Of a stretch of 64,000 nt of DNA, positions 63,915 to 64,000 are shown piece after piece. The notes beneath the pieces are model-generated. The model had not been told where the DNA came from. It saw only the letters and a program-made list of their open reading frames with translations, and ran no database searches. Each line of letters starts with the position of its first letter. The stretch's first letter is position 1. The DNA lies in NCBI RefSeq assembly GCF_900091465.1, contig NZ_FMHV01000002.1, positions 1,364,001 to 1,428,000 on the forward strand, written 5' to 3'. Source of the DNA: Micromonospora rhizosphaerae (GTDB lineage: Bacteria; Actinomycetota; Actinomycetes; Mycobacteriales; Micromonosporaceae). Made by a program: the position numbers and the translations under genes.

Positions 63915-64000
63915 GTGACCGGCGACACACCGGCGCCTGCGGCCATGCGTAACGAGTACGCCGCCGACCAGGGCCTTTCCGAGACGGACCTGGCAGCCGA
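63915..64000 (+). CDS. pdxH: Pyridoxamine 5'-phosphate oxidase, N-terminus (3' truncated by window edge)
   Basis: The first 28 codons from GTG 63915 (gagaaggaac upstream) read VTGDTPAPAAMRNEYAADQG and then SETDLAA, the usual PdxH opening R-x-E-Y-x-x-x-G-L. The enzyme makes pyridoxal 5'-phosphate, the cofactor of SerC. The rest lies outside the window. Confidence 0.8.
   Translation, partial: MTGDTPAPAAMRNEYAADQGLSETDLAA

Overview
The window is very GC-rich actinobacterial DNA. It most resembles Micromonospora or a close relative in the Micromonosporaceae. The evidence is the housekeeping order at the right end (sepH-like gene, serC, citrate synthase, start of pdxH), the futalosine menaquinone genes mqnD and mqnB, an XPB-type helicase with its helicase-associated partner, DUF3027 and DUF2530 genes, and frequent GTG/TTG starts with 4-base start/stop overlaps. 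The genus is inferred from gene content, not from a search.

Left part (1-10 kb): the 3' end of a LigD-type polymerase gene, an LtrA-family membrane protein, a TetR remnant, a TIGR03089 protein, a VapC remnant, a double-GNAT acetyltransferase, two coupled lipoproteins that together look like a split DsbD, and a 1208-residue secreted subtilase with FG-GAP repeats. Middle part (10-36 kb): an accessory and strongly eroded zone. It holds a DivIVA/GntR module, a two-component system, two unrelated IS110 transposases, two ECF41 sigma factors each behind a recognisable ECF41-type promoter, two drug-efflux-type MFS transporters, and a dense set of truncated or frameshifted genes (ArsR, maleylpyruvate-isomerase-like, a zinc-motif protein, DUF1062, several hypotheticals, a membrane protein broken three times, and a second LtrA copy). 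Small dispersed repeats lie between them.

Right part (36-64 kb): a 2H phosphoesterase, an M43-type secreted metalloprotease and a 968-residue secreted protein with tandem Ig-like repeats lead into an intact core block. That block holds the XPB helicase, an L,D-transpeptidase lipoprotein, the helicase-associated protein, a HAD phosphatase, a cold-shock-like protein, mqnD, an XRE-GNAT fusion, mqnB, an MFS transporter, DUF3027, DUF2530, an NCS2 purine permease, a MarR-MFS operon with a clear operator, ThpR, an aldo/keto reductase, the SepH-like protein, SerC, citrate synthase and the start of PdxH. I saw no frameshift in this block.

The genes working together most clearly are these. The CMD-ECF41 pair is coupled by a 4-base overlap and likely driven by its own sigma factor. 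The MarR-MFS pair shares an operator. Histidine kinase and response regulator overlap by 4 bases. mqnD and mqnB belong to one menaquinone pathway. The thioredoxin and DsbD-N-like lipoproteins overlap by 4 bases. I saw no tRNA, rRNA, CRISPR array, prophage or large biosynthetic cluster.
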